Origin: Pectobacterium sp. CFBP8739
GTDB lineage: Bacteria; Pseudomonadota; Gammaproteobacteria; Enterobacterales; Enterobacteriaceae
Length of the DNA stretch: 64,000 nt
Reading direction: 5' to 3'
Assembly: GCF_013449375.1 (NCBI RefSeq)
Contig: NZ_JACDRR010000005.1
Coordinates: forward strand, 753,715 to 817,714
Made by a program: the position numbers and the translations under genes. Numbering within the stretch: the first letter of the stretch is position 1; each line of letters begins with the position of its first letter. The notes below the pieces were generated by a model. That model was not told the origin of the DNA. It did no database searches and saw nothing but the letters and a program-made list of their open reading frames with translations. Below, one piece after another: positions 28,545-38,975 of this stretch.

Positions 28545-28578
28545 GGCGCTATTCTTAATAAACAAGGAATCATGCGTG

Positions 28579-29607
28579 ATGAACAAGAGAAAACTGGCGT
28601 TCGCAGGTCTGGTTCTTGTCCTGCTTGGTGCAGGTTATGGTTTTTATCACCACCAGAAACAGCAGGAAAAACCGTTAACGCTCTACGGCAATGTCGATAT
28701 CCGCACTGTCAATTTGGCCTTCCGCGTCGGCGGCAGAGTGGCCAAGCTGAACGTTGACGAGGGCGATGCCGTGCAGGCAGGCCAGTCGCTGGCAACGCTG
28801 GACGCCGCACCTTATCTGAACGCACAGCTTCAGGCACAGGCGAACCTCGCCAGCGCACAGGCACAGCTCCAGTTAGCGCAGGAAGGCTACCGGCAGGAAG
28901 AGATCGCGCAGGTGCGATCTCAGGTCGCCCAGAATCAAGCCGCCTATGATTACGCCAACAATTTCTACCAGCGTCAGCAAGGGCTGTGGGACAAACGAGC
29001 CATTTCTGCCAACATGCTGGATGATGCCAGAACGTCACGTAATCAGGCGCTGGCGACGTTACAGGCAGCGAAAGACAAGCTGAGCCAGTTCGAGCGTGGC
29101 AATAGACCACAGGAAATCACCGCCGCGCAGGCGGCGGTGGCACAGGCTGAAGCCGGACTGGCTCAGGCAGAACTGAATAAACAGGATGCCGAACTGCTGG
29201 CACCGTCTCCCGGCGTGATCCTCACCCGCGCCGCCGAAAAAGGCAGTATGCTGGCGGCGGGCAGTACCGTTTTCACCCTTTCTCTCACTCGCCCAGTTTG
29301 GGTACGCGCCTACGTGAGCGAGAAAGATCTCGGCCGCGTCGTGCCCAGTAGTCAAATGCTGATTTACACCGATGGGCGCCCCAATCAGCCCTATCATGGC
29401 AAAGTCGGTTTTGTTTCACCCAGCGCCGAGTTCACGCCGAAAAGCGTCGAAACCGAAGATCTTCGCACCGACCTGGTTTACCGCCTGCGCATCGTCGTTA
29501 ACGATCCCGATGACGGGTTACGGCAAGGGATGCCGGTCACGCTGCGTTTTGAAGAGGCGCGCACGGAGGATGCCAATCGCGCTCACGAGCCCGCGCGCCA
29601 TGACTAA
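28579..29607 (+). CDS. ybhG: HlyD-family periplasmic adaptor YbhG
   Basis: The 342-residue adaptor has one N-terminal membrane anchor (about 5-22), a biotinyl-lipoyl half ([13 protein letters not shown] and F-R-V-G-G-R-V), a long coiled-coil hairpin rich in Ala and Gln (about 75-200), and the second half with [11 protein letters not shown] and [12 protein letters not shown]. These stretches and the length fit E. coli YbhG. AAGGA lies ten bases before the ATG at 28579. It overlaps ybhF by eight bases. It links the inner-membrane YbhFSR exporter, reported in E. coli to handle some antibiotics and cations, to an outer-membrane channel. Confidence 0.9.
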   Translation: MNKRKLAFAGLVLVLLGAGYGFYHHQKQQEKPLTLYGNVDIRTVNLAFRVGGRVAKLNVDEGDAVQAGQSLATLDAAPYLNAQLQAQANLASAQAQLQLAQEGYRQEEIAQVRSQVAQNQAAYDYANNFYQRQQGLWDKRAISANMLDDARTSRNQALATLQAAKDKLSQFERGNRPQEITAAQAAVAQAEAGLAQAELNKQDAELLAPSPGVILTRAAEKGSMLAAGSTVFTLSLTRPVWVRAYVSEKDLGRVVPSSQMLIYTDGRPNQPYHGKVGFVSPSAEFTPKSVETEDLRTDLVYRLRIVVNDPDDGLRQGMPVTLRFEEARTEDANRAHEPARHD

Positions 29608-31342
29608 TGTTTCCATACAGATTACGTTGGACGGGCTGGAAAAACGTTTTGCCGGACAGGAGAAACCCGCGCTCGCCAGCCTCACCGCCGAGATACACAG
29701 CGGTGCGGTTACCGGACTGGTTGGCCCCGACGGCGCGGGTAAAACCACCCTGCTGCGTATGCTGGCCGGATTATTAACCCCCAGCAAGGGGACACTGCGC
29801 GTGGCGAATCTGGATCCCATCAAAGACGATCGTCAACTGCATGCCATTTTGGGCTACATGCCGCAAAAATTCGGTCTGTATGACGATCTGACAGTGATGG
29901 AAAACCTGACGCTGTATGCCGATTTGCGCGGTATCACCGGCGATGTGCGCAAAGAAACCTTTGACCGCTTGCTGTCATTTACCGATCTGACCCGCTTTAC
30001 CGACAGGCTGGCGGGCAAACTGTCCGGCGGCATGAAACAGAAGCTGGGATTGGCCTGTACATTGCTGGGGCAACCCAAGGTACTGCTGCTGGATGAACCG
30101 GGCGTGGGCGTCGACCCGATCTCTCGCCGTGAGCTATGGCACATGGTGCACGAACTGGCTAACGACGGCATGTTGATCCTGTGGAGTACGTCTTATCTTG
30201 ATGAGGCGGAACAGTGTCGGGATGTGCTGTTACTGAATGAAGGCGAACTGCTGTATCGCGGTGCACCACGCGCTCTGACCGCACGCATGGCGGGACGCTG
30301 CATTCTGATTGATACTGGCGAGCGCCGGCATCGGGATGTATTGCAGGACGCGCTGCGTTTGCCGCAGGTCAGCGACGGTGTGATTCAGGGGCAATACGTC
30401 AGGCTGATGCTAAGACCCGATGCGGATCGGGCATCGCTGCTCTCCGCTTTGCAGTTGGAAGCTGGCTGTCTGCACGACACCGATCCGCGCTTTGAAGATG
30501 CCTTTATTGACCTGCTGGGTGGCGGTCCGGCCAGTGATTCATCATTGGCAAGCATCATTCCGCAGATTGACGTCAGCGGTGGTGAAACGGTGATTGAAGC
30601 TCAGGCGCTGACGAAAAAATTTGGTGACTTCGCCGCGACCGATCACGTCAGTTTTCAGGTGAAACGCGGAGAAATCTTCGGCCTGCTCGGCCCGAACGGT
30701 GCGGGAAAATCGACTACGTTCAAGATGATGTGCGGCCTGCTGGTGCCGACTGACGGCAAAGCGCTGGTGCTCGATATAGATCTGAAAACCCGCTCCGATA
30801 AAGCCCGTCAGCATTTGGGGTACATGGCGCAAAAGTTCTCGCTCTACGGTAACCTGACCGTCGAACAAAACCTGCGTTTTTTCTCCGGCGTTTATGGGCT
30901 CAAGGGCAAAGCGCAGCGCGATAAAATGGCAGGAATGACTGACGCCTTCAATTTCCAACCCATTTATCGCCAAACACCGGACGCCCTGCCTTTGGGGTTC
31001 AAACAACGGCTGGCGCTAGCCTGTGCGCTGATGCACGAACCCGACATTCTGTTTCTCGACGAACCGACCTCCGGCGTCGATCCGCTGACCCGACGCGAGT
31101 TCTGGATGCATATCAACGGTATGGTCAACCGCGGTGTCACGGTGATGGTTACCACACACTTTATGGACGAAGCCGAATATTGCGATCGCATCGGACTGGT
31201 GTATCACGGCAAGCTGATCGCCAACGGCACACCGGACGAACTGAAACAGCAGGCAGCCAGCGCACAGACACCATCACCGACGATGGAGGAAGCGTTTGTC
31301 GCGCTGATTCAGGCATACGACGGGGAGGCGGAGCATGGTTGA
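29600..31342 (+). CDS. ybhF: ABC exporter ATPase YbhF (two nucleotide-binding domains)
   Basis: This 580-residue protein contains two ATPase domains in one chain. The first has G-P-D-G-A-G-K-T-T near 40 and L-S-G-G-M-K-Q-K; the second has G-P-N-G-A-G-K-S-T near 365 and a degenerate signature L-P-L-G-F-K-Q-R, with [12 protein letters not shown]. That layout and the length equal E. coli YbhF (578). The ATG at 29600 overlaps the ybhG stop by eight bases; a longer frame upstream lies inside ybhG. Its end overlaps ybhS by eight bases. Confidence 0.92.
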   Translation: MTNVSIQITLDGLEKRFAGQEKPALASLTAEIHSGAVTGLVGPDGAGKTTLLRMLAGLLTPSKGTLRVANLDPIKDDRQLHAILGYMPQKFGLYDDLTVMENLTLYADLRGITGDVRKETFDRLLSFTDLTRFTDRLAGKLSGGMKQKLGLACTLLGQPKVLLLDEPGVGVDPISRRELWHMVHELANDGMLILWSTSYLDEAEQCRDVLLLNEGELLYRGAPRALTARMAGRCILIDTGERRHRDVLQDALRLPQVSDGVIQGQYVRLMLRPDADRASLLSALQLEAGCLHDTDPRFEDAFIDLLGGGPASDSSLASIIPQIDVSGGETVIEAQALTKKFGDFAATDHVSFQVKRGEIFGLLGPNGAGKSTTFKMMCGLLVPTDGKALVLDIDLKTRSDKARQHLGYMAQKFSLYGNLTVEQNLRFFSGVYGLKGKAQRDKMAGMTDAFNFQPIYRQTPDALPLGFKQRLALACALMHEPDILFLDEPTSGVDPLTRREFWMHINGMVNRGVTVMVTTHFMDEAEYCDRIGLVYHGKLIANGTPDELKQQAASAQTPSPTMEEAFVALIQAYDGEAEHG

Positions 31343-32510
31343 ACAGAGTAGGCCAGAGCAAGATAAAACCAACCAGCACGGCAGCACGCACTTCTCCACG
31401 CGTCGCCTGCGGGCGCTGTGCCTAAAAGAGGCCCGCCAAATCGTGCGCGACCCCAGCAGCGGGCTGATTGCATTCGTCATTCCGCTGTTGTTGCTGTTTA
31501 TCTTTGGCTACGGTATCAATCTGGATTCCAGCCGCCTGCACGTTGGTATCCTGATGGAACAGCAGAGTGAGGACGCGCGCGATCTGGCGAATACCTTTGC
31601 GGCATCACCGTTTATCGCGCCGACCATCAGCAATAATCGTCAGTACCTGATTCAGCAGATGCAGGCCGGCAGCATTCGCGGGCTGATCGTCATCCCCACC
31701 GACTTTGCCGAACGGCTGGCGCGGCCGGGCGATCGTGCACCGATCCAGGTCATCACCGACGGCAGCGAACCCAACACGGCGAATTTTGTGCAGGGATATG
31801 CGGAAGGCATCTGGCTGCTGTGGCAACAGCAGCGGGCGGAAGATCGCGGCGATACGTTCGAGCAGCTTATCGAGGTGCAATCGCGCTACTGGTTTAACCC
31901 AGCCGCCATCAGCCAGCATTTCATCATTCCCGGCGCGATAACCATCATCATGACGGTAATTGGCGCGATCCTCACCTCGCTGGTGATCGCCCGCGAATGG
32001 GAGCGTGGGACGATGGAGGCGCTGCTCTCGACGCAGGTCACCCGTACCGAACTGCTGCTGTCCAAACTCATCCCTTATTACTTTCTTGGGATGATCGCCA
32101 TGACGCTGTGTATTCTGGTCTCAACGTTTATCATGCAGGTGCCCTATCGCGGCTCGCTAATTTTGCTGTTTGTCATCAGCAGCCTGTTTCTTGCCAGCAC
32201 GCTGGGCATGGGGCTGCTCATCTCTACCCTCACCCGCAACCAGTTCAACGCCGCCATGGTGGCGCTGAATGCGGCATTTCTGCCTGCCATCATGCTGTCC
32301 GGCTTTATTTTTGAAATCGACAGCATGCCGGAATTCGTCCGCGGCGTATCGTACATCATCCCCGCGCGCTATTTCGTCAGCACACTGCAAACGCTGTTTC
32401 TCGCGGGGAATATCGGTACGGTGCTGATGACTAACCTGCTGTTTCTCATTCTCTCGGCGCTGATCTTTATTGGCCTGACAGCCTGGCAAACCCGGCGCAG
32501 GCTGGATTAG
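31335..32510 (+). CDS. ybhS: ABC-2 type exporter permease YbhS
   Basis: The 391-residue permease has an N-terminal membrane segment ([17 protein letters not shown]), a periplasmic domain of about 120 residues, and five C-terminal segments containing [13 protein letters not shown], the ABC-2 coupling motif. The body follows E. coli YbhS nearly throughout; the first 20 residues are a variable extension. It is coupled to ybhF by an eight-base overlap and separated from ybhR by nine bases. It forms half of the exporter pore with YbhR. Confidence 0.92.
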   Translation: MVEQSRPEQDKTNQHGSTHFSTRRLRALCLKEARQIVRDPSSGLIAFVIPLLLLFIFGYGINLDSSRLHVGILMEQQSEDARDLANTFAASPFIAPTISNNRQYLIQQMQAGSIRGLIVIPTDFAERLARPGDRAPIQVITDGSEPNTANFVQGYAEGIWLLWQQQRAEDRGDTFEQLIEVQSRYWFNPAAISQHFIIPGAITIIMTVIGAILTSLVIAREWERGTMEALLSTQVTRTELLLSKLIPYYFLGMIAMTLCILVSTFIMQVPYRGSLILLFVISSLFLASTLGMGLLISTLTRNQFNAAMVALNAAFLPAIMLSGFIFEIDSMPEFVRGVSYIIPARYFVSTLQTLFLAGNIGTVLMTNLLFLILSALIFIGLTAWQTRRRLD

Positions 32511-32519
32511 GGAGCGACT

Positions 32520-33656
32520 ATGCTGCATCGTCTGTGGACGTTGATTATTAAGGAGCTGCAATCGCTGCTGCGCGATCCGCAAACACGCTCCATTCTGGTG
32601 TTGCCCGTTATCCTTCAGGTTTCCCTGTTTCCTTTCGCCGCGACGCTCGACGTAACCAATGCGACCATTGCCATTTACAGCGAAGATAACGGCCCTCATG
32701 CGATTGAGCTGACGCAGCGCTTTGCCAAGGCAAAATCTTTTTCTCATGTGCTGATGCTGCATAACTCGCAGGACGTGGCCCCGACGCTGGATAATCAGCG
32801 TGCGCTTCTCATCCTGCGCTTCCCGCCGCAGTTCTCGCGTGATATCGCCAGCGGAAATAGCACCTCGATTCAGCTGATTCTGGACGGCAGACGTTCCAAC
32901 AGCGCGCAGATCGCCGCCAACGATGTGCAGCACATCATGCGGGATTATCAGTTGGCATTGCTGACGGCCAGACCCGCTCAAAGCGGCGCGAATCAGAGCG
33001 CTTCCAATCCAAACAACAGCGAGCTGGTGGTGCGCCATTGGTATAACCCAAATCTGGATTACAAATGGTTTGTGGTGCCGTCGCTGATTGCCATGATTGC
33101 CACCATCGGCGTGCTGATTGTCACAGCACTCTCCGTAGCACGTGAACGGGAACAGGGCACGCTGGAACAACTGCTGGTTTCACCGCTGTCCACCAGTCAG
33201 ATCTTCATCGGTAAAGCCGTACCTGCGCTGATTGTCGCCACGTTTCAGGCCACGATCGTGCTGCTGGCGGGCATCCTGATTTACCATATCCCCTTCGCCG
33301 GATCGCTACTGCTGTTTTACACCACGATGCTGATCTACGGCCTGTCGCTGGTAGGCTTCGGTCTGCTGATTTCTTCGCTATGCTCAACACAGCAGCAGGC
33401 GTTCATCGGCGTGTTCGTCTTCCTGATGCCCGCGATTCTGCTTTCCGGCTATGTGTCGCCGGTGGAGAACATGCCTGTCTGGTTGCAGCACATCACCTGG
33501 ATTAACCCGATCCGCCACTTTACCGACATCACCAAACAGATTTACCTCAAGGATGCGGATTTCAGCATTATCTGGGGCAGTCTCTGGCCGCTGTTCATCA
33601 TCACGCTAACCACCGGATCGGCAGCCTACGCCATTTTTAGGCGAAATATTGCGTAA
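32520..33656 (+). CDS. ybhR: ABC-2 type exporter permease YbhR
   Basis: The 378-residue permease has the same layout as YbhS: one N-terminal segment, a large periplasmic loop (about 45-175, with an Asn/Ser-rich patch near 155-168), and five C-terminal segments with [15 protein letters not shown] as coupling motif. [12 protein letters not shown] is typical of the family. GGAG precedes the ATG. It is last in ybhGFSR, and no clear T-tract terminator follows; a hairpin-dense stretch does. Confidence 0.92.
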   Translation: MLHRLWTLIIKELQSLLRDPQTRSILVLPVILQVSLFPFAATLDVTNATIAIYSEDNGPHAIELTQRFAKAKSFSHVLMLHNSQDVAPTLDNQRALLILRFPPQFSRDIASGNSTSIQLILDGRRSNSAQIAANDVQHIMRDYQLALLTARPAQSGANQSASNPNNSELVVRHWYNPNLDYKWFVVPSLIAMIATIGVLIVTALSVAREREQGTLEQLLVSPLSTSQIFIGKAVPALIVATFQATIVLLAGILIYHIPFAGSLLLFYTTMLIYGLSLVGFGLLISSLCSTQQQAFIGVFVFLMPAILLSGYVSPVENMPVWLQHITWINPIRHFTDITKQIYLKDADFSIIWGSLWPLFIITLTTGSAAYAIFRRNIA

Positions 33657-33699
33657 TAGCAGGTAAGGAAAAAAAGATAACCAGGTGGCGTAAAAATTG

Positions 33700-33950
33700 T
33701 GCTGAGGTGACGTGACCGCCGAGTGAGCGGCAGGACGCCGCGAAAGCCAGTGCCGCGTCGGACAAAAACGCAATAGCCGTTTTTGAACAGGCACTTGTGC
33801 TGACCCGAAGGGTGAGCCCCATTTATGGGGCGAGTAAACGCGTCACTGGCGGCACGAATAGCGGTCACGAGCGCCGAAGGTACCGCGCAGCGGCACAATT
33901 AACGCCAAACAGCCATAGGTCAAGGAGCTGCGGCAACTGAGCGCTCCTTG
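33700..33950. other. Hairpin-dense intergenic segment between ybhR and ybhL
   Basis: The 397-base gap 33657-34053 holds a run of perfect short inverted repeats: AAAAACG/CGTTTTT (33764-33784), GCACTTGTGC (33791-33800), ACCC/GGGT (33803-33813), GCCCCAT/ATGGGGC (33816-33831) and CAAGGAGC/GCTCCTTG (33921-33950). Short frames on the minus strand exist but show no ribosome site or family features. It looks like a dispersed intergenic repeat or a structured RNA rather than protein-coding sequence. Confidence 0.45.
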
Positions 33951-33970
33951 TCGGGCGTGTGATGAGGCAC

Positions 33971-33994
33971 AAAAAACGCTATGTTTGACATAGC
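33971..33994 (-). terminator. Intrinsic terminator of ybhL
   Basis: On the minus strand GCTATGT/ACATAGC (33988-33994 with 33978-33984) form a 7-base stem with a 3-base loop, followed after one G by six T residues (33976-33971). It lies 60 bases after the ybhL stop. Confidence 0.85.
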
Positions 33995-34053
33995 CCGAAA
34001 CCTTTGCACTGACTCACATAACGCAGTAAAGCATTTAGGTTATAGCCTTGTCC

Positions 34054-34761
34054 TTAACGACGGTTACCGAAAATACGCAGCAGCATCAGGAACAGGTTGA
34101 TGAAGTCGAGGTACAGCGTCAACGCGCCCACGATGGAATATTTACGGAAGCTGTCTTTGTCATCAACGGACAACTGCTCGCCAATGTTTTTCAGCTTCTG
34201 GGTGTCATAGGCGGTCAGACCGACAAACACCACAACACCGATATAGGTCACTGCCCACATCAGCGCTTCGCTTTTCAACCACAGGTTCACCAGCGAAGCC
34301 AGCACAATCCCGATCAGTGCCATGAACAGCATGCTGCCAAAGCCGCTCAAATCCCGCTTCGTGGTGTAACCGTACAGGCTCATCGCCCCGAACATCCCCG
34401 CCGTAATGACAAAGGTGCTGGCGATGGACTCACCAGAGTACATAATGAAAATGCTGGAGAGCGTCAGCCCCGTCAGTGCCGAATAGAGCATAAACAACGA
34501 CGTGGCGACCGTGCCGTTCAGGCGCTGCACCATGCCGGAAATCACAAAGACCAGCCCCAGTTGGGCAATGATCAGGCCGAAGAAGGTGATCTGGCTGGAG
34601 AAAACAAAGTTCAGTACGGCAGGCGTATTCGCCGCATACCAAGATACGAACGCCGTCAGCAGCAGGCCGCAGGTCATCCAGCCATAAACCTGTGCCATAT
34701 AGGCCTGGAGACCCGACTGCGAGCGTTCAACGATTGAACCTGAGCGTGGATATCTGTCCAT
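34054..34761 (-). CDS. ybhL: Bax inhibitor-1 family membrane protein YbhL
   Basis: The 235-residue inner-membrane protein has seven hydrophobic segments and BI-1/YccA landmarks: Y-M-A-Q-V-Y-G-W-M-T near 21-30, G-Y-T-T-K-R-D-L after the fourth segment and the C-terminal A-L-T-L-Y-L-D-F-I-N-L-F-L-M-L-L-R. Bacterial relatives are proton-sensitive calcium-leak channels; the cellular role of YbhL is unclear. In E. coli ybhL also lies next to moaE, as here. It has its own terminator. Confidence 0.92.
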   Translation of the reverse strand: MDRYPRSGSIVERSQSGLQAYMAQVYGWMTCGLLLTAFVSWYAANTPAVLNFVFSSQITFFGLIIAQLGLVFVISGMVQRLNGTVATSLFMLYSALTGLTLSSIFIMYSGESIASTFVITAGMFGAMSLYGYTTKRDLSGFGSMLFMALIGIVLASLVNLWLKSEALMWAVTYIGVVVFVGLTAYDTQKLKNIGEQLSVDDKDSFRKYSIVGALTLYLDFINLFLMLLRIFGNRR

Positions 34762-34867
34762 GATGTTACCTTTGCATAAAAGTTATCTGATTAACGCGGC
34801 GCGAACCGCCTGTTTGGGGGAACGAGACAGAACCCCCGCCATCCTTTTATCCTAACACAGAAATGAA

Positions 34868-35320
34868 CTACCAGCGCTGCGCGGCCTGTTTATCACTGTC
34901 GCGTGATTCCACCCAGCGTTCACCTTCCGGCGTCGCTTCGCGCTTCCAGAACGGCGCGCGGGTTTTCAGGTAATCCATAATAAATTGGGCGGCATCAAAC
35001 GCCGCGCTACGGTGAGCGGCACTGACGCCAACGAACACAATTTCATCGCCCGGATAGAGTGCGCCCACCCGATGAATCACGCTCACTCGTGGCAGTTCCC
35101 AGCGCTCGCGGGCCAGCTCGACAATCTCTGCCAGCGCTTTTTCCGTCATACCGGGGTAATGTTCCAGCGTCAAGGCGCTGACGTCTTTCGCCAGATTGTG
35201 ATTACGCACCTTACCGGTGAACGTCACCACCGCGCCGTCTTCATCACACTGCGCCAGCCACTGATATTCATCCCCTACGTTGAAGTTCTCTTCACCGACC
35301 CGAATACGCGTCTCTGCCAC
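34868..35320 (-). CDS. moaE: Molybdopterin synthase catalytic subunit MoaE
   Basis: This 150-residue large subunit of molybdopterin synthase converts precursor Z to molybdopterin with sulfur from MoaD. The family stretches A-V-V-T-F-T-G-K-V-R-N-H-N, L-E-H-Y-P-G-M-T and the active-site region K-T-R-A-P-F-W-K-R-E are intact. The GTG at 35320 is the start: it sits six bases after GGGAGG and aligns with the E. coli N-terminus, while a TTG two codons upstream does not. It begins two bases after the moaD stop and is last in moaABCDE. Confidence 0.93.
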   Translation of the reverse strand: MAETRIRVGEENFNVGDEYQWLAQCDEDGAVVTFTGKVRNHNLAKDVSALTLEHYPGMTEKALAEIVELARERWELPRVSVIHRVGALYPGDEIVFVGVSAAHRSAAFDAAQFIMDYLKTRAPFWKREATPEGERWVESRDSDKQAAQRW

Positions 35321-35322
35321 GA

Positions 35323-35568
35323 TCAACCTCCCGTTACCGGTGGGAAAAACGCCACTTCATCACCGTCCTGTAGCGGGTGCGTAAGCTCAACCAGCGACTG
35401 ATTGACCGCGGCCAGCAGCTTGCCCGATTCCAGCGCCAGCGCCCAGCGTGTGCCACGCTGGCACAACGCCTGTCGCACGTCCTCTACGGTGGCATACTCA
35501 GCAGGCAGAGACAGGCTGTCCGTTTCGGTCAGTTCACGAACTTGTGCAAAAAACAACACCTTAATCAT
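35323..35568 (-). CDS. moaD: Molybdopterin synthase sulfur carrier subunit MoaD
   Basis: This 81-residue ubiquitin-fold protein ends in F-F-P-P-V-T-G-G. The terminal Gly-Gly is adenylated by MoeB (encoded at 58975-59763) and converted to a thiocarboxylate that donates sulfur in molybdopterin synthase. The start at 35568 overlaps the moaC stop by four bases (ATGA) and is preceded by GGAGG; a longer in-frame extension upstream lies within moaC. Length equals E. coli MoaD (81). Confidence 0.95.
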   Translation of the reverse strand: MIKVLFFAQVRELTETDSLSLPAEYATVEDVRQALCQRGTRWALALESGKLLAAVNQSLVELTHPLQDGDEVAFFPPVTGG

Positions 35569-36059
35569 GCGCCCTCCACCGTAAAATCGCCGGATTTGCC
35601 GCCGCTTTTCGCCAGCAGACGCACCGGACCAATCACCATGTCTTTCTGCACGGCCTTGCACATGTCATAGATGGTCAACGCGGCGACGGAGGCCGCCGTC
35701 AGTGCTTCCATCTCTACGCCGGTTTTCCCCGTCAGGCGACACACGGATTCGATACGAACTCGATTGTGTTCCGGCTGCGCTTCCAACTCGACAGCCACTT
35801 TGCTCAACAGCAGCGGATGACAGAGCGGAATCAGTTCCCAGGTGCGTTTCGCCGCCTGAATCCCAGCGATGCGTGCGGTGGCGAATACATCGCCCTTATG
35901 ATGGCTGCCGGCAATAATCATCGCCAACGTCTGCGGTGCCATTTCAACGAAGGCTTCCGCGCGGGCTTCGCGCACGGTTTCAACTTTGGCGGACACATCC
36001 ACCATCGCGGCTTCACCAGCGGCGTTAATGTGGGTCAATTGTGGCTTAGATGATGACAT
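35565..36059 (-). CDS. moaC: Cyclic pyranopterin monophosphate synthase MoaC
   Basis: This 164-residue enzyme works with MoaA in the first step of molybdenum cofactor synthesis, forming cyclic pyranopterin monophosphate. Family landmarks are M-V-D-V-S-A-K near 19-25, the active-site I-P-L-C-H-P (H81-type histidine) and [11 protein letters not shown] with K-S-G-G-K at the end. A slightly extended N-terminus (S-S-S-K-P) relative to E. coli is the only difference. It is 18 bases from moaB and overlaps moaD by four. Confidence 0.95.
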   Translation of the reverse strand: MSSSKPQLTHINAAGEAAMVDVSAKVETVREARAEAFVEMAPQTLAMIIAGSHHKGDVFATARIAGIQAAKRTWELIPLCHPLLLSKVAVELEAQPEHNRVRIESVCRLTGKTGVEMEALTAASVAALTIYDMCKAVQKDMVIGPVRLLAKSGGKSGDFTVEGA

Positions 36060-36077
36060 AATGAATAAGGCTTACCG

Positions 36078-36596
36078 TTAAGAGTTTTTTTTCACGTGCG
36101 GGTAAAAATTGCACGGCTTCTGGCGCGCATCCAGCTGTTCCTGAATGATGCGTTCCCATGCGGTTCGGCAGGCACGAGTCGAACCCGGCATAGCGAAAAT
36201 CACCGTCTGGTTAGCCAGACCGGCAAGCGCACGGGATTGCAGCGTCGCTGTACCAATATCTTCATACGACACCATGCGAAACAGCTCGCCGAAGCCTTCA
36301 ATTTCCCGATCGAACAACACGCCAATGGCTTCCGGCACCACGTCCCCTGCGGTAAAGCCCGTCCCGCCATTAATCAAAATGCCCTGCACCTCGTCGCTGG
36401 CAATCCACGCTGAGACCCGTGCCCGAATCTGGTACAGGTTCTCTTTCACGATCGCGCTGTCGACGATGCGATGTCCTGCGGACTGCGCCACTTCACGCAG
36501 ATAATCACCGGAGGTGTCATCTTCCGCCGTACGGCGCTCAGAAACGGTCAGTACCGCAAGGTTGAGAGAAACGAATTCGCTGCTGACTTTGCTCAT
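36078..36596 (-). CDS. moaB: Molybdenum cofactor protein MoaB
   Basis: This 172-residue member of the MoaB/Mog family binds molybdopterin. The signature G-G-T-G-F-T-A-G-D-V-V-P-E-A near 76-89 and A-M-P-G-S-T-R-A-C near 136-144 form the nucleotide/pterin site. In E. coli MoaB is not essential for cofactor synthesis, where Mog and MoeA do the activation and metal insertion. It lies between moaA (34-base gap) and moaC in the operon. Confidence 0.93.
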   Translation of the reverse strand: MSKVSSEFVSLNLAVLTVSERRTAEDDTSGDYLREVAQSAGHRIVDSAIVKENLYQIRARVSAWIASDEVQGILINGGTGFTAGDVVPEAIGVLFDREIEGFGELFRMVSYEDIGTATLQSRALAGLANQTVIFAMPGSTRACRTAWERIIQEQLDARQKPCNFYPHVKKNS

Positions 36597-36630
36597 GTCA
36601 AGCTCCTTTAAGAATCAGTGATGTCGCGGA

Positions 36631-37620
36631 TTAACCGCCGATAAATGACAGGTTTTGCGTGATGCCGCTATTCCCTTCATGCAGGAAATGGGTCTGCTTC
36701 TTCGTCGATAATCCACCCGATATACGCATTTTCAAATCATCGAGGTGACGATCGTCAACCAGTAAATCACGCAGTGGAATACCCTGTTCGCCAAAGAGAC
36801 ACAGGTGAAGATTCCCTATGGCCGAGACTCGAAGACGGTTACAGCTCAGGCAGAAATCTTTCTCATACGGCATAATCAGCCCGATTTCGCCCTGATAGTC
36901 AGGATGGCTGAATACCTGCGCGGGACCGTCGCTGCGTGCGCGTTGTTGTTGTTGCCAGCCTTGCTGCAACAACTGCTGGCGGATCACCTCGCCGGAAACG
37001 TGGTGACGGCGAAACAGATCGCCCCCTTCCCCAGTTTCCATCAGCTCAATAAAGCGTAGTTGAATCGGGCGGTGTTTAATCCAGTCGAGAAAGGTTTGCA
37101 GGCTGCCCGCATTTACATCGCGCATCAGCACCGTGTTAACTTTGACCTTGGCAAAGCCGCACTCAAAGGCAGCGTCGATGCCGTCCATCACCTGCCGGAA
37201 TTTATCCTGCCCAGTAATCGCATGAAACTGGCGTGCATCCAAGCTGTCAACGCTGACGTTCAGCGCGGTTAGCCCTGCTTCTCGCCATTGAGCAACGTCC
37301 CGCGCCAAACGGTAGCCGTTAGTAGTCACCGCCAGCGTGCGAATCGCAGGATTTTCACGGATGGCAGCGATGATATCGACAAAGTCACGGCGCAGAGACG
37401 GTTCACCGCCAGTCAGGCGGACTTTTTCCGTCCCTAATTCGGCAAAAGCGCGGCTGACGCGACGAATTTCATCGAGTGATAAAAAGCGATGTGGATTAGT
37501 GCCATTGGCCTGGTAACCATCCGGCAGACAGTAGGTACAACGAAAATTGCAGACGTCTGTGATAGACAGACGCAAATAGTAGAACTTGCGCGCAAACGCA
37601 TCAGTCAGTTGACTCACCAT
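36631..37620 (-). CDS. moaA: GTP 3',8-cyclase MoaA
   Basis: This 329-residue radical SAM enzyme rearranges GTP in the first committed step of molybdenum cofactor synthesis. The N-terminal 4Fe-4S cluster motif C-N-F-R-C-T-Y-C lies at about 24-31, the second cluster ligands are in C-L-S-C-N-R-L-R and the later C-L-F-G, and the chain ends in the functional G-G. The start at 37620 matches the E. coli length; upstream in-frame sequence to 37698 belongs to the riboswitch. It heads moaABCDE. Confidence 0.95.
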   Translation of the reverse strand: MVSQLTDAFARKFYYLRLSITDVCNFRCTYCLPDGYQANGTNPHRFLSLDEIRRVSRAFAELGTEKVRLTGGEPSLRRDFVDIIAAIRENPAIRTLAVTTNGYRLARDVAQWREAGLTALNVSVDSLDARQFHAITGQDKFRQVMDGIDAAFECGFAKVKVNTVLMRDVNAGSLQTFLDWIKHRPIQLRFIELMETGEGGDLFRRHHVSGEVIRQQLLQQGWQQQQRARSDGPAQVFSHPDYQGEIGLIMPYEKDFCLSCNRLRVSAIGNLHLCLFGEQGIPLRDLLVDDRHLDDLKMRISGGLSTKKQTHFLHEGNSGITQNLSFIGG

Positions 37621-37639
37621 AAACACCTTTCCAAATACG

Positions 37640-37745
37640 GGAGATGCAGGCATTTCTACCTCGCACCCTGGTGACCGCGAAGGCCACGGCCAGGGCACCG
37701 TATCACGCGCACAACGCGCATCACTTAGGCACCAAGGCTAGGAGT
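37640..37745 (-). ncRNA. Moco riboswitch (Moco RNA motif) in the moaA leader
   Basis: The 106-base leader before moaA can fold into nested stems. CCCTGG (37695-37690) pairs with CCAGGG (37671-37666) around an inner hairpin, and AGGTAGAAATGCCT further on is a GAAA-capped hairpin close to the ribosome site, as in the Moco motif of enterobacterial moaA leaders. It would lower moa expression when cofactor is sufficient. The rest of the gap to yvcK (37746-38042) is AT-rich promoter sequence without a gene. Confidence 0.72.
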
Positions 37746-38042
37746 TTGATTCCACTCAGTTATCCGTTAAACATCAGCAGAGCAACCAATAAAGAATCGT
37801 GATTTCATTGAACAGTCTACTGCGAAAAAGCACAGTCAACCACTCTCAAAATCGGTATATGATAAAATATACAACGAATTTTCAATACCTTATGATATAC
37901 AGCATACGGGAAAATACGCCGCAGAAATTGTCTCAGGTCATGCCAGTGTGAGGATTTTTCGCGTTTTAAGCTGAAATCAGCTACCTTAGCGACGATCGTC
38001 ATATGTCGTTTCTATTCCTCTGGCTCATTCATAAGGTTTTCT

Positions 38043-38975
38043 ATGCGCAATCGCACGTTGGCCGACCTCGACAGGGTTGTCGCACTCGGCGGCGGGCACG
38101 GCTTAGGTCGTGTGATGTCTTCGCTCTCTTCCCTAGGTTCACGGCTAACCGGCATTGTCACGACGACGGATAACGGTGGATCTACTGGCCGTATCCGGCG
38201 CTCAGAAGGCGGCATTGCCTGGGGCGATACTCGCAATTGCCTGAATCAACTCATTACTACGCCCAGCGTGGCGTCTGCGATGTTTGAGTATCGGTTTAAC
38301 GGTAACGGTGAACTGGCTGGACACAATCTGGGCAACCTGATGCTAAAAGCGCTCGATCACCTGAGCGTGCGGCCACTGGAAGCCATTAATCTGATTCGCA
38401 ACCTGCTCAAGGTGGATACTTTTTTAATTCCGATGTCCGAGCATCCGGTCGATTTAATGGCAATTGATGAACAGGGTAACCCCATTTATGGCGAAGTCGA
38501 GATCGATCAACTGGCGGCTTTACCGCAAGATTTGATGCTGTACCCGACGGTACAGGCCACGCGCGAGGCGATTGACGCCATCGCCAAAGCCGACCTGATT
38601 TTGATTGGCCCCGGCAGTTTTCTGACTAGCCTGATGCCGCTGCTGCTGCTGGACGATTTGACACAGGCGCTCCGCCGCACGCCCGCACCGATGGTTTACA
38701 TCGGTAATCTGGGCAGCGAGCAGAGTAACCCCGCCGCCCGCCTGACGCTGGCGGAGAAGCTATCTTGGATTGAACACAAGGTAGGGAAACCCGTGGTTGA
38801 TGCTGCGATTGTCGGCCCGAAAGTCGATGTCAGTCAGATCGGCGACCGCCTGATCGTGCAGCAAGAACTGGCCGCCGCAGATGTGCCTCACCATCATGAC
38901 CGTGAGCTACTGCGCCAGGCTATTGATCGGGCGCTACAACTGCTAGGTTCTCAATCTCGCAGCCACGGCGTATAA
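38043..38975 (+). CDS. ybhK: YvcK/CofD-like family protein (YbhK), putative gluconeogenesis factor
   Basis: This 310-residue protein belongs to the CofD/YvcK family that binds UDP-sugars. The N-terminal nucleotide-binding region reads [10 protein letters not shown] near 14-23, followed by [13 protein letters not shown] near 41-53 and [18 protein letters not shown] is another conserved loop. Relatives affect cell-wall metabolism on gluconeogenic carbon. It is divergent from moaA, as in E. coli, and its last 25 bases overlap the convergent glyoxalase-fold gene. Confidence 0.9.
   Translation: MRNRTLADLDRVVALGGGHGLGRVMSSLSSLGSRLTGIVTTTDNGGSTGRIRRSEGGIAWGDTRNCLNQLITTPSVASAMFEYRFNGNGELAGHNLGNLMLKALDHLSVRPLEAINLIRNLLKVDTFLIPMSEHPVDLMAIDEQGNPIYGEVEIDQLAALPQDLMLYPTVQATREAIDAIAKADLILIGPGSFLTSLMPLLLLDDLTQALRRTPAPMVYIGNLGSEQSNPAARLTLAEKLSWIEHKVGKPVVDAAIVGPKVDVSQIGDRLIVQQELAAADVPHHHDRELLRQAIDRALQLLGSQSRSHGV

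Noticed and set aside
33626..33898. A 90-codon minus-strand frame between ybhR and ybhL
   Set aside because: It has no ribosome site, overlaps the end of ybhR and lies in a hairpin-dense repeat-like segment; coding is unlikely.
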